The notes under the pieces: generated by a model
Database searches by the model: none
What the model was told of the DNA's origin: nothing
The model's input: only the letters and a program-made list of their open reading frames with translations
Program-made: the position numbers and the translations under genes
Shown: positions 21,886 through 30,553 of the stretch, in pieces
Layout of the letters: each line of letters starts with the position of its first letter
How positions within the stretch are numbered: the first letter of the stretch is position 1
Assembly: GCA_036510655.1 (NCBI GenBank)
Contig: DATCDQ010000073.1
Location: 1 to 49,342, forward strand
DNA length: 49,342 bases
Source: Rathayibacter_A sp036510655
Lineage (GTDB): Bacteria > Actinomycetota > Actinomycetes > Actinomycetales > Microbacteriaceae
Direction: 5' to 3'

Positions 21886-21901
21886 CTTACGCATTTGTAA
21901 G
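21886..21901 (-). promoter_or_regulatory. Inverted repeat upstream of the AbrB-like gene
   Basis: CTTAC-GCATTT-GTAAG overlaps the 5' side of the ribosome binding site of the AbrB-like gene. Placement suits autorepression by this DNA-binding protein. Short arms make chance possible. Confidence 0.4.
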
Positions 21902-22046
21902 GAACTGACCGAGCGTTAGCAAAGGCCGCGCGCGGCATCCGTAACGCGCAGGGGTCGCTGTGCACCGAATGGATACCATACGAGGGGCTGCCGGTGACGA
22001 CATCCTCGCTCGCTTGCCCACTCGCAGACAGAATCGGATGCCGCAC

Positions 22047-23834
22047 ATGGCACGTCAGCTCATCACATCGGCCCTCCCGTATATCAACGGGATCAAGCAT
22101 CTGGGCAACCTGGTGGGATCGATGCTCCCAGCGGATGTCTATGCCCGCTACCTGCGTCAGCGCGGGCACGAGGTGCTCTACATCTGCGCGACCGATGAAC
22201 ACGGCACGCCGGCCGAGCTTGCCGCCGCCGATGCGGGGCTGCCGGTCGATGTCTTCTGCGCCCAGATGCATGACGCGCAGAAGGCTGTCTACGCCGGGTT
22301 CGGGCTCTCGTTCGACCACTTCGGGCGAAGCTCATCCCCGCAGAATGCCGAGATCACGCAGCACTTCGCCCGCCGCCTGCTCGAAAACGGCTTCATCGAG
22401 GAGCGGGTGATCCGCCAGGTCTACTCGCCGGTCGACGGGCGTTTCCTGCCCGACCGTTACATCATCGGCACGTGCCCATATTGCGGCTACGATCGCGCGC
22501 GCGGCGACCAGTGCGAGAACTGCACCCGCGTGCTCGACCCGGTCGATCTGATCGAGCCGCGCTCGGCGATCAGCGAGAGCCGCGAACTGGAGGTTCGCGA
22601 AACCTCGCACCTCTTTCTTCTGCAGTCGAAGCTGGCCGGCGAAGTTGAAGCGTGGATCGACTCGGCCAGCCGTGAATGGCCGATCTTGTCGTCGTCGATC
22701 GCACGCAAATGGCTGGCAGAGGGGCTGCACGACCGCGCGATCACCCGCGACCTCGACTGGGGAGTGCCCGTGCCGGCAGACACCTGGCCGGAACTGGCGG
22801 CCGCCGGCAAGGTGTTCTACGTCTGGTTCGACGCGCCGATCGAGTACATCGGGGCAACCAAGGAATGGGCGGACGCCGCAGCCGGCAGCGCCACGGATGC
22901 CGCAGCCGGCAGCGCCCGCGACTGGCGGTCGTGGTGGTACGACGTCGACGACGCCGTGCACTACACCGAGTTCATGGCGAAGGACAACGTGCCCTTCCAC
23001 ACGGTGATGTTCCCGGCGACCCAGCTCGGCACTCGAGAGCCGTGGAAGAAGGTCGACTACGTCAAGTCCTTCAACTGGCTCACCTTCTACGGCGGCAAGT
23101 TCTCAACATCCCAGCAGCGTGGCGTCTTCGCAGACACCGCGCTGGAATTGCTTCCGGCCGACTATTGGCGCTACTTCCTGATGGCCAACGCACCGGAGTC
23201 GGCCGACGCGTCCTTCACCTGGGAGCTGTTCGCGGCATCCGTCAACAAAGACCTGGCCGACACCCTCGGCAACTTCGTCAACCGTGTGCTGACGTTCTCG
23301 CTCAAGCGATTCGGTGATGCGGTTCCGGCCGGAGGCGACGCCGGCGACGCCGAGGCTGCACTCGGCGAGCAGGTGGCCGGTCTTCTTGTCGAGTATGAAG
23401 CACACCTGGATGCGCTCGAGTTCCGCAAAGCGGCAGGCGCTCTGCGAAGCCTGTGGAGCGTCGGCAACGTCTATCTCGATCAGAAGGCGCCCTGGCTTCA
23501 GGTCAAGACAGATCCCGACGATGCCGCGCTGACGATGCGGATCGCGATGAATCTGATCGACCTGTACTCCGTCGTTTCGGAGCCGTTCATCCCGGTGTCG
23601 GCCGCCGCAATGCGCGCCGTCTTCACTCGTGATTCGGATGCCGCGGGCCGCGGTGTTGCCGCGAGCAGCGGCATCACCACCTGGGTCACGCCCGCGCAGG
23701 CGCGCCGGCTCGACGCCGTACAGGCGGACACGCCGTTCACGGTTCCGCTTGTGCTGTTCGCGAAGATCACCGAAGACGAACTCGCATCGTACCGCGAGCG
23801 ATTCGGCGGCCCGGGCGGGCATCAGGCGAGCTGA
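22047..23834 (+). CDS. metG: Methionyl-tRNA synthetase
   Basis: 595 residues from ATG 22047; ATG 22038 is an equal alternative. Class I synthetase: HIGH-box equivalent HLGN in ALPYINGIKHLGNLVG, zinc knuckle CPYCGYDRARGDQCENC, WFDAPIEYIGATKEW, and the KMSKS loop as KFSTSQQRG. It lacks the C-terminal tRNA-binding extension. It charges tRNA-Met and is probably essential unless a second copy exists. The KFSTS loop is a variant I recall from one MetRS lineage, not damage. A 24-nt duplication at 22876-22917 encodes AAAGSATDAAAGSARD in a surface loop. Upstream I saw no T-box or SAM riboswitch. Confidence 0.92.
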   Translation: MARQLITSALPYINGIKHLGNLVGSMLPADVYARYLRQRGHEVLYICATDEHGTPAELAAADAGLPVDVFCAQMHDAQKAVYAGFGLSFDHFGRSSSPQNAEITQHFARRLLENGFIEERVIRQVYSPVDGRFLPDRYIIGTCPYCGYDRARGDQCENCTRVLDPVDLIEPRSAISESRELEVRETSHLFLLQSKLAGEVEAWIDSASREWPILSSSIARKWLAEGLHDRAITRDLDWGVPVPADTWPELAAAGKVFYVWFDAPIEYIGATKEWADAAAGSATDAAAGSARDWRSWWYDVDDAVHYTEFMAKDNVPFHTVMFPATQLGTREPWKKVDYVKSFNWLTFYGGKFSTSQQRGVFADTALELLPADYWRYFLMANAPESADASFTWELFAASVNKDLADTLGNFVNRVLTFSLKRFGDAVPAGGDAGDAEAALGEQVAGLLVEYEAHLDALEFRKAAGALRSLWSVGNVYLDQKAPWLQVKTDPDDAALTMRIAMNLIDLYSVVSEPFIPVSAAAMRAVFTRDSDAAGRGVAASSGITTWVTPAQARRLDAVQADTPFTVPLVLFAKITEDELASYRERFGGPGGHQAS

Positions 23835-24337
23835 GCTTGTTTCGCGCCCACGCGCATCCGGCCGGCGCGCAGCAACAGTGTGCCGACGCGTGCAACGACC
23901 TGGGCGAGTGCCATCAAGACCAACGCGGCCACCCACGTCGCTGCGCCGCTGATCTCGTTGGCCATGCTGAACCGGGCGATGGCGTCACCGCCGGAGCCAT
24001 CCGCCCAGATTTGGAACACGGCACGCGCTCCCATGCCGAGGATCCACAGTGCGGCAGCAGGCAGGCCTGCCTGCACGAGTACGCCGCGTTGGTCGTCGCG
24101 CCACACCCGGGTGGCCAGTCCGCTGGCCAGGCCCAGGGCTGCGCCGATGAGCGTGAGGACCACGATCAGCGCGAGATCGTTACCCTGGGTGGGAATGGCG
24201 CGCAGGTAGAACGCGCCTACTGCGGCCGCCAAGATCAGTGGGAGCAGAATTGCGCGTGCCCCGAAGCGAGTCGGCCTCAGCTGTAGAACAACGAGCAGGA
24301 TCAGCAGAGCATCAATGACGTAGTCGAGAAGGTTCAT
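23822..24337 (-). CDS. Integral membrane protein of unknown function
   Basis: 171 residues from ATG 24337; ATG 24355 would add six. Segments MNLLDYVIDALLILLVVLQL, AILLPLILAAAVGAFYL, LALIVVLTLIGAALGLASGL, LVQAGLPAAALWILGMGARA and VAALVLMALAQVVARVGTLL give about five membrane helices. The outline (a first helix ending LQLRPTR and a G-L-A-S-G-L loop before W-R-D) recalls CcdC-like/DUF1453 membrane proteins, but I cannot be sure. It overlaps the metG end by 13 bp, convergent. Function unknown. Confidence 0.75.
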   Translation of the reverse strand: MNLLDYVIDALLILLVVLQLRPTRFGARAILLPLILAAAVGAFYLRAIPTQGNDLALIVVLTLIGAALGLASGLATRVWRDDQRGVLVQAGLPAAALWILGMGARAVFQIWADGSGGDAIARFSMANEISGAATWVAALVLMALAQVVARVGTLLLRAGRMRVGAKQAQLA

Positions 24338-24705
24338 GGAATCCAGCCTTGTCATGTGGGCGGCAACAGTGATCCAGCTGTGGGTGGAGCCGAGGTGGAC
24401 GTCGGGTGGAAACCCGGCTGGCCAGGGTGGAATCGACGCATCAGCCGTGAGGTGCGCGCCCGCGGACATCGAACGCGCATTGCGCCGCACGCTCGATTCG
24501 CGCGACCGCGACCGTGACGCCGTTCGCGAACCTGCACGCCGGCCCGGACTTTGAACGCTAACCCGGACCGGAATGCGGTTGCCCGTCCGGGCCGTCGTCA
24601 AAACTCCGGGCCAGCGCAAATCGCCTGCGCCAACGGCGAGCGCACCAGCCAGCGCAGCGCACCAGTGCATCGCACCGCGCCGGCGCGAGCACACCGGCAG
24701 CGGCA
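24338..24705. other. Intergenic region with a family B repeat
   Basis: 368 bases with no credible gene. It includes the family B copy at 24539-24621 and a GC-rich run with CAGCGCA-like short repeats at 24620-24700. Upstream-facing frames through it have no start context and read as repeat translation. Confidence 0.6.
24539..24621. repeat. Family B repeat (copy 2)
   Basis: CCGGACTTTGAACGC, CCGGACCGGAATGCGG and CGTCCGGGCCGTCG, then CTCCGGGCCAGCGCAAAT. Same architecture as the other copies: an outer CCGGACTT...GCGC/GCGCAAA pair and an inner CCGGACCGG/CCGTCCGG pair. Confidence 0.7.
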
Positions 24706-25440
24706 CTACGCCAAGAACTTCAGTACGGCAGCCTTGAACGCCCGCGCACTCAGCGTTGTCACGTGATTGCGCTTGGGCACGGAGACGTAGGCGGCGCCGA
24801 GGGAGCGAGCCAGCGCATCCGCCCCCGCTGAAAGCGGATCGCTCTCGCCCACCGCCACGAGTGTGGGCATCGGCAGCGGGTCGGTCGACGGCTCGTCGGA
24901 TGCGACGCCCAGCGCGCACGCGGCCAGTGCCTCAGGGTCTGCCCCAGCGCCGGATGCCGCCATGCGCAGAATCGCGGTCGCCGTCGGGTCTTCGGCGTCC
25001 AGCCCTTCGATCAGCACGCGGTGAATCGTCTCGATCCCCCATGTGCGCAATTGTTCCTCAGCGCCGATGCCGCCGAGCACAAGCCTGCGCACTCGCTCGG
25101 GCGCACCCGCGGCCAGAGCACGCGTGACCTGACTGCCCATCGAGTAGCCCATCACATCGACGCGCTCCAGGCCCTCCGCGTCGAGCACCGCGATCAGGTC
25201 GTCCGCCAACACGCTCGGACGATATGCCGCAACATCGTGCGGCTTGCTGCTGGCGCCGTGCCCGCGCAGGTCGACTGTAACCGCACCGTGACCCGCATCC
25301 GCGAGCGCGCGCAGCCAGCCGGTCGCATCCCAGGTATCGGCGGAGTCCGAACCGAAACCGTGCACGAGCAGCACCGGGTCGTCCCCCGGGTAACGACAAT
25401 ACGCAATCGTCTCGCCCGACGGCCGCACGACGTAGAGCAT
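24706..25440 (-). CDS. Alpha/beta hydrolase of the 2-oxoacid dehydrogenase operon (AcoC C-domain-like)
   Basis: 244 residues. Oxyanion motif LLVHGFGSDSADTW, nucleophile elbow GYSMGS with Ser100, acid AVGESDPLS and His in KRNHVTTL form a full triad. Its ATG (25440-25438) overlaps the lipoyl gene stop by one base. In the acetoin dehydrogenase E2 (AcoC) of Pseudomonas a lipoyl domain is followed by an alpha/beta hydrolase domain in one chain; here the same order appears as two abutting genes. It could accept or release the acyl group from the lipoyl arm, or be a separate esterase. Last gene of the operon. Confidence 0.85.
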   Translation of the reverse strand: MLYVVRPSGETIAYCRYPGDDPVLLVHGFGSDSADTWDATGWLRALADAGHGAVTVDLRGHGASSKPHDVAAYRPSVLADDLIAVLDAEGLERVDVMGYSMGSQVTRALAAGAPERVRRLVLGGIGAEEQLRTWGIETIHRVLIEGLDAEDPTATAILRMAASGAGADPEALAACALGVASDEPSTDPLPMPTLVAVGESDPLSAGADALARSLGAAYVSVPKRNHVTTLSARAFKAAVLKFLA

Positions 25441-25763
25441 CAGTCTTCCGGCGGGCGCAGCCGCACTCGACGCTTCGGGGCCGCCTCCTCGGGGATCGTT
25501 CCGACGATCCCCGCTTCCTCGTCCGGAATCTCGAAGGTGACCAGCGGCTCCCCGACGAGTAGATCGTCGTCCTCGCCCGCGTGCAGTTCGATCACGGTCC
25601 CGGTCTGCGGCGAAGGCAGCTCGATCGCCGATTTGCTCGTCTCAACCTCGACCAGTGGTTCACCGCGCTCCACGAAGTCGCCGATCGACACGAGCCACTC
25701 GAGCACCTTCGCGCCGATCAGCCCTTCGCCGAGATCCGGCAGGTCGAACGTCACACTAGCCAC
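25440..25763 (-). CDS. Stand-alone lipoyl-domain protein (E2 fragment)
   Basis: 107 residues. A single biotinyl/lipoyl domain covers 1-80: FDLPDLGEGLIGAKVLEWLV, the lipoylated Lys44 in VETSKSAIELPSP and GTVIELHAGEDDDLLVGEPL. It ends in a short charged tail. There is no peripheral-subunit-binding domain and no acyltransferase domain, so it is far shorter than a normal E2 (over 350 residues). It overlaps E1 beta by 8 bases and the hydrolase by 1. It should carry the acyl group from E1; which protein completes transfer to CoA is open. Confidence 0.88.
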   Translation of the reverse strand: MASVTFDLPDLGEGLIGAKVLEWLVSIGDFVERGEPLVEVETSKSAIELPSPQTGTVIELHAGEDDDLLVGEPLVTFEIPDEEAGIVGTIPEEAAPKRRVRLRPPED

Positions 25764-26901
25764 GGCGGTACTCCAACGTCTCTTGCACGGCGCTCAGGAT
25801 GCGGTCGATGCTCGGCAGGTAACGCTCCTCGAGCGACTGGCTCGGATAAGGCACATCGTACCCGGCGACCCGCCCGACCGGGGCTTTCAGTGCGCCAAAA
25901 CTGTCGCGCATCAGCAGCGCGACCACTTCAGCACCGAGCCCCGCAGTCAGCGGCGCCTCGTGCACGACGACCGCGCGCCCCGTCCTCGAAACGGATGCCG
26001 CCAGCCCCGCCGCGTCGATCGGCTTCAGCCAGCGCAGATCGAGCACTTCGATCTCGACACCGTCCTCCGCGCCGAGGTCTGCTGCTTGCAGGCAGCGGGC
26101 CACCATCGCGCCCCAGGCGATCAGCGTCACGTGCTTGCCTTCTCGCACGACGCGAGAGGTTCCGACGGGGAGGTCGGGCGTCGCATCCGCCGTGTCGACA
26201 ACGCCTTTGTGCCAGTAGCGCGCCTTCGGCTCCATGAAGATCACCGGGTCTGGGTCCGCGATGGCCTGCCTCAGCAGGCGATACGCTTCGGCGGGCGTCG
26301 ACGGTGCGACGACCTTCAAACCCGGAACGTGGGCATAGAGCGACTCCATGCTCTCGCCGTGATGTTCCGGCGCGTTGATGCCGCCGAAGCTCGGCAGGCG
26401 CAGAGTGATCGGCATGCTGAACGCTCCGCGGCTGCGGTTGCGCATGCGAGCGACCTGGTTGACGATCTGATCGACGGCGGGGTACGAAAATCCGTCGAAT
26501 TGGATCTCCGCGACCGGACGCCACCCGTTCATCGCCAAGCCGACCGCCATGCCCATGATCGCCGACTCCGCCAGTGGCGTATCGAAGACCCGGTTCGGGC
26601 CGAACTGTGCCTGCAAGCCGTCCGTCGCGCGGAAGACGCCGCCGAGTTTGCCGACGTCCTCACCGAAGACGAGCGTTGTCGGATCATCTTCGAGCGCGCG
26701 GGCGAGCGCCATTACGATCGCGCGCTGCATTGTGACGGTGTGTCTGGTCGACGACGCTGCGACGGCTGATACGGTCTGTTGCGGCTCGGCGTGTGTCACG
26801 TCGACATCTGTCAGATCGGCGCCTGTCAGATCAGCGCCTGTCAGATCGGCGCCTGTCAGATCGGCGCTTTTCAGATCAGCGTCTTTGACATCAGTAGTCA
26901 T
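25756..26901 (-). CDS. 2-oxoacid dehydrogenase E1 component, beta subunit
   Basis: 381 residues. Transketolase-like pyrimidine-binding domain: MQRAIVMALARALEDDPTTL, VFGEDVGKLGGVF, TPLAESAIMGMAVGLAMNGW and EIQFDGFSYPAVDQIVNQVA. The C-terminal domain includes VTLIAWGAMV and LRWLKPIDA. It pairs with E1 alpha to decarboxylate a 2-oxoacid with thiamine diphosphate. The first 50 residues are extra compared with family members: residues 7-34 are pentapeptide-like ADLTG units from a 15-nt repeat at 26806-26881. An internal start near residue 55 would remove them, but ATG 26901 overlaps the E1 alpha end as expected for coupling. Confidence 0.88.
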   Translation of the reverse strand: MTTDVKDADLKSADLTGADLTGADLTGADLTDVDVTHAEPQQTVSAVAASSTRHTVTMQRAIVMALARALEDDPTTLVFGEDVGKLGGVFRATDGLQAQFGPNRVFDTPLAESAIMGMAVGLAMNGWRPVAEIQFDGFSYPAVDQIVNQVARMRNRSRGAFSMPITLRLPSFGGINAPEHHGESMESLYAHVPGLKVVAPSTPAEAYRLLRQAIADPDPVIFMEPKARYWHKGVVDTADATPDLPVGTSRVVREGKHVTLIAWGAMVARCLQAADLGAEDGVEIEVLDLRWLKPIDAAGLAASVSRTGRAVVVHEAPLTAGLGAEVVALLMRDSFGALKAPVGRVAGYDVPYPSQSLEERYLPSIDRILSAVQETLEYRRG

Positions 26902-27952
26902 TGTCGGCCTCCGCGATCGCTGCGTTGCGTTGCGCCGTGAACACGGCGGGCGGGTCTGCGAAGACGAAGTCGAACATTTCGGCGGTCGGCCGGCGCTCCA
27001 GTGCGATGGTCTCCTGCCGCACCCGTTCGACCTCTGCGTGCACCCGCGCTGTGATCGCTTCGAACACGGCGTCGTCTACCCCGGATGCCTGCAGCCGCGC
27101 CTTTGCAGCCGCCAGCGGGTCACGACTCTGCCACTCGTGTTCTTCTTCGAGGGAGCGGTAGCGGCCGGGGTCGTCCGATGTGGAGTGCGGGCCGATCCGG
27201 TAGGTCATCGCCTCGACCACGGTGGCGCCGCCGAGGGAGCGGGCGCGAGCCAGAGCATCCGTCACGGCGTCGTACACGGCGAGCACATCATTCCCATCGA
27301 CGCGAACACCCGGCATGCCGTAGCCGGCGGCGCGCGCCGCGACGGACCCACCCGCGACCTGCGCGCTGGTCGGCAGGGAGATGGCCCAACCGTTGTTCTG
27401 GCAGAAGAAGACGACCGGCAGGTTCCAGACGCCGGCGAAGTTCATCGCCTCGTGGATGTCGCCTTGCGAACTCGCTCCGTCTCCGAAGTACGCGATCGAC
27501 GCACCACTGCGGCCCGCGAGTTTCTCGCCCAACGCCCAGCCCATGGCGTGCGGCACGGGTGCACCAACGACGGCGTTGATCGGGGCTAGTCGAGCGGCGG
27601 CGAAGTCATACATGCCGCCGTGCCAGCTGCCCTGGTGCGAGGCCAAATAGCCGACGAGGTCGGCACCGAGCGCGACGGCGACGCCGAGTTCGCGGTAGGT
27701 CGGAAAGGCGAAGTCCCGCGTGCGATCCAGGGCGCTGGCACTGCCGACCTGTGCGGCTTCCTGACCGCGGGCCGGTGCGTACCCGGGAATAATGCCCTGC
27801 CGTTGCATCGCGACAGACTCGAGGTCGAGATCGCGCGCAAGAAGCATCCGCTCATACAGCGTCTCAAGCAGCGCGAGGCGATCGTCGGAGACGGCTGCGG
27901 GCTCCTGCTCCTGCTCCGCCATCGTCGTCGAACGGGGTAATGTCGCGTGCAT
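26891..27952 (-). CDS. 2-oxoacid dehydrogenase E1 component, alpha subunit
   Basis: 353 residues from ATG 27952, preceded by AAGGAGG. The thiamine diphosphate motif GDGASSQGDIHEAMNFAGVW followed by NLPVVFFCQNN is complete; QGIIPGYAPARGQEAAQVGS, TYRELGVAVALGADLVGYLA, the H-x-S-rich loop GPHSTSDDPGRYR and IAYFGDGA are characteristic of E1 alpha of pyruvate or branched-chain 2-oxoacid dehydrogenases. First gene of a four-gene operon. Lack of an E3 gene means a housekeeping dihydrolipoamide dehydrogenase would serve. Substrate (pyruvate, branched-chain 2-oxoacids or acetoin) cannot be fixed from sequence; the AcoC-like tail genes hint at acetoin, the E1 alpha type at branched-chain acids. Confidence 0.9.
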   Translation of the reverse strand: MHATLPRSTTMAEQEQEPAAVSDDRLALLETLYERMLLARDLDLESVAMQRQGIIPGYAPARGQEAAQVGSASALDRTRDFAFPTYRELGVAVALGADLVGYLASHQGSWHGGMYDFAAARLAPINAVVGAPVPHAMGWALGEKLAGRSGASIAYFGDGASSQGDIHEAMNFAGVWNLPVVFFCQNNGWAISLPTSAQVAGGSVAARAAGYGMPGVRVDGNDVLAVYDAVTDALARARSLGGATVVEAMTYRIGPHSTSDDPGRYRSLEEEHEWQSRDPLAAAKARLQASGVDDAVFEAITARVHAEVERVRQETIALERRPTAEMFDFVFADPPAVFTAQRNAAIAEADNDY

Positions 27953-28183
27953 CCGCGCCTCCTTGCTCGGTCCGTGCGTGTCATCGCCAGGCTGGCACGT
28001 TTGCGCTGACTGAGCAATTCGTCTACTTGAAGCTGATCAGAGTGAACAGAATCAGCAGCACTGGGCATTATTCGGTCAACACTTTGACTATTCTGACGGC
28101 GCAGCTGCGTCAGGCTGGCGCGGCAGTGTCACGCCGACGCGGAAGCGTCAGGCTGTCACGGCCGCCTCCGGCGCGCGGTGGCG

Positions 28184-28783
28184 TCAGTCGAGTTCCGCGC
28201 TCGAGGCGAGCTCGGCACCGGCCTGGGCCAACTCGTCCAAAGCGGCGGCGCTCGTCTCCTTGGCCACACCGGCGATCAGATCCGTTAAGACCCGCACGCG
28301 AGTGCCGTGCGCGATCGCATCCAGCGCGGAGGCGCGCACGCAATAGTCTGTGGCGATACCGACGACATCCACCTCGGTGATGCCGCGCCGTTCGATCAGT
28401 GCATGCAGTTCCTCGCCATCATCCGTCGTGCCTTCGTAGGCCGAGTATGCGGGGATGCCCTGTCCCTTGCGAACGTGCACGTCGATCCGTCCGTCGTCGA
28501 GCGCCGGGTGGTACTGCGCTCCGGCGGTGCCCGCGACGCAGTGCGGCGGCCAGGTCGTCGCGAAGTCGGGGGCGGCATCCGTCGCGAAATGGCCGCCGTT
28601 GTCGTCGTCCGGATTGTGCCAGTCGCGCGAGGCGATGACGGTGCCATACAGCTCCGGATGCGCCGCCAACAGCGCCGTCACGCCGCCCGCGACCGCCGCA
28701 CCACCGGTTACGGCGAGAGCGCCGCCCTCCGTGAAGTCGTTCTGCACGTCGACGATGAGAAGGGCTCGGGACATGTCTTCCAT
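28184..28783 (-). CDS. pncA: Nicotinamidase
   Basis: 199 residues. Isochorismatase-like fold with the nicotinamidase triad Asp12 (LLIVDVQNDF), Lys106 (HVRKGQGI) and Cys148 (GIATDYCVRASALDA), and metal ligands Asp54, His56 and His65 (SRDWHNPDDDNGGHF). It deaminates nicotinamide to nicotinate for NAD salvage and activates pyrazinamide in mycobacteria. Start ATG 28783 or ATG 28774; the second matches the usual N-terminus (MSRALLIVDVQ). It is separated from the E1 alpha gene by 231 bp with no gene. Confidence 0.92.
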   Translation of the reverse strand: MEDMSRALLIVDVQNDFTEGGALAVTGGAAVAGGVTALLAAHPELYGTVIASRDWHNPDDDNGGHFATDAAPDFATTWPPHCVAGTAGAQYHPALDDGRIDVHVRKGQGIPAYSAYEGTTDDGEELHALIERRGITEVDVVGIATDYCVRASALDAIAHGTRVRVLTDLIAGVAKETSAAALDELAQAGAELASSAELD

Positions 28784-28812
28784 GCTACGCGGCGCCCTCC
28801 CCCACGAAGCGG

Positions 28813-28886
28813 GACCGAATTCAGGCTAAAACGCTCGACCCGCCGACGCCGGCGTCACCGACCCACCACTCCAACCTGAATTCCGC
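28813..28886. repeat. Family C inverted repeat (copy 1)
   Basis: GACCGAATTCAGG (28813-28825) and CCTGAATTCCGC (28875-28886) face each other across about 50 bases. The same pair with a different centre recurs at 35768-35838. It lies in the 165-bp gap upstream of pncA and downstream of dacB; no terminator T-run. Confidence 0.7.
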
Positions 28887-28948
28887 GCCGCAACAGACCA
28901 AAGCCACAGAAGCGCAACCCACGAACGCCGCCTAAGGCCCAAGCCCCG

Positions 28949-30505
28949 TCAGTTGTTCGACAGGTTGTTGCCGCAGCGGAAGAACCCGGTCACAAGGGCG
29001 TCGATCGCGGTCTTCGCGTTGTCCTGCACGTTGCCGAGCGCATACACGGCGAACGTCAGGGCGGTGCCATCTTGGGTGTGCACCACGCCGGCGAGGGTGT
29101 ATCCGTTGTTGATCCAGCCGGTCTTGGCGTTGACCGCACCACGGGCAACCGCACTGTCACCGGTGAACCGCGCGTAGCCAGGGCCGAGCGTGCCGGACTT
29201 GCCCGACACCGGCAACGAGTCGTAGATCACGCCAAGACCGTCTTGGCGGTTCATGACTTTCACCATGAGCCGCGTCAGATATGACGGTGGCACCCGGTTG
29301 TCCCCGCTAAGTCCCGATCCGTCGACGACCGTGATGCCGGTCGTGTCGATTCCGTATGCCGCAAGACCCTTCAACACGCCGGCGTTCTCCGCTGCGAACG
29401 TGTTGCCCGCGCCCGTCTTGATGGCGACCAGGCGGGCGAGCATCTCCATGATCGTGTTGTCCGACACGGAAAGCGCCTGACTGAGAAGCGCCGTCACGGG
29501 CTGCGAAAGCACCTGACCGAGTTGCTTCGCTCCGGCCGGAGCGGTGCCGGTGCTGACACTGACGTTGCCGCCGAGATCGCTTGCGAACGCAGCGCCGGCT
29601 CGGCCGACCGGGTCCGTGCTGCGCGGCGATTCGATCGCGTAGGGGTCGTCGCGGTCGCCATCGACCTGCAGGGCCGTGATGTACGAGGTGCTGCCCTCGA
29701 CGACGCGCTCCTCGTGTTCATCCCAACTCGGTTGCCAGACCGGTCCGCCGAACAGTGACGCATCCAGAACAACGGATGTGATCGGCTGGCCATTATTCGC
29801 CGGATCCGCCGCCCACGCCGCCTTCGCCTGTGCGGCGAGCGCGTCCAGGTGCGGCGCGCCCGTGTAGAACGGGCTATCGCCCGTCGCCGTGCGCGAGAGC
29901 GTGACGTCGCCGCCGCCGACCAGAACAATCTGCCCCGGAGCAGAGCCTTTGACCACCGTGGTCGGCACCTGATAGTTGGGGCCGAGCACACTCAGCGCGG
30001 CAGCAGCCGTGAGGATCTTCATGACACTTGCCGTCGCCGCGGGCGTCGAGCCGTTGCGGTCGAAGAGCACCTCCCCGGTCGTCGGGTTGAGCACTTGAGC
30101 TTCCAGCGTGCCCAATCGGCTGTCTTGCGCGAGGGATGTGACGGAACAGGTGCGAACCTTGCTTGCAGCCAGCGCCGGCGTCGGCACGGGCCGCGTCGGA
30201 GTCGGGGTCGGCGTCGGCGTCGGCGATGCGCTCGGACTGGCGATGGCCACCGGCGTCGCAGCTGCACCGGTCAGCGCGCCGAGCGCCACGGTACCACCGC
30301 CGACGAGCACGAACCCGGCGGTCGCCGCTGCGACGATCCAGATCCGCGGATGCCTGCGAATCGCCGCCAGCATGCCGCCGAACGATGCACGTCGGGCCGA
30401 AGCGGTCGACCGAGTGGCCAGTGCGGCAGGAGCGGCCTGAGTGGCAGCATCCGACCCCGCGTCAGCGGCGCCAGGGCGCGGCGCGACGGGATCGGATTCG
30501 TGCAT
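28949..30505 (-). CDS. dacB: D-alanyl-D-alanine carboxypeptidase/endopeptidase (PBP4 family)
   Basis: 518 residues from ATG 30505. A cytoplasmic Ala-rich N-terminus is followed by one membrane anchor (IWIVAAATAGFVLVGGGTVA) and a Pro/Thr linker (SPTPTPTPTPTRPVPTP). The extracellular penicillin-binding module has the three motifs SVMK (catalytic Ser), SDN (SVSDNTIMEM) and KTG (NAKTGWINNGYTLAG), plus VVDGSGLSGDNR. It trims pentapeptides or cross-links in peptidoglycan. ATG 30547 would add 14 residues without a better ribosome binding site. It is followed downstream only by the family C repeat and pncA. Confidence 0.9.
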   Translation of the reverse strand: MHESDPVAPRPGAADAGSDAATQAAPAALATRSTASARRASFGGMLAAIRRHPRIWIVAAATAGFVLVGGGTVALGALTGAAATPVAIASPSASPTPTPTPTPTRPVPTPALAASKVRTCSVTSLAQDSRLGTLEAQVLNPTTGEVLFDRNGSTPAATASVMKILTAAAALSVLGPNYQVPTTVVKGSAPGQIVLVGGGDVTLSRTATGDSPFYTGAPHLDALAAQAKAAWAADPANNGQPITSVVLDASLFGGPVWQPSWDEHEERVVEGSTSYITALQVDGDRDDPYAIESPRSTDPVGRAGAAFASDLGGNVSVSTGTAPAGAKQLGQVLSQPVTALLSQALSVSDNTIMEMLARLVAIKTGAGNTFAAENAGVLKGLAAYGIDTTGITVVDGSGLSGDNRVPPSYLTRLMVKVMNRQDGLGVIYDSLPVSGKSGTLGPGYARFTGDSAVARGAVNAKTGWINNGYTLAGVVHTQDGTALTFAVYALGNVQDNAKTAIDALVTGFFRCGNNLSNN

Positions 30506-30553
30506 CAGAGCAGTGTAACGGCTGATTCTGGGAGAAATGAACCCCATACGGGG

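Noticed and set aside
21907..22046. T-box or SAM riboswitch upstream of metG
   Set aside because: The leader is short and lacks the T-box sequence and the stem pattern of a SAM riboswitch.
25021..26769. A 582-codon plus-strand frame opposite the hydrolase, lipoyl and E1 beta genes
   Set aside because: Crosses three real genes in antisense; sequence is the reverse-frame image of their codons with no domain.
26806..26881. True pentapeptide-repeat protein domain in E1 beta
   Set aside because: Only about five units, from a recent DNA tandem repeat; real pentapeptide folds need more coils.
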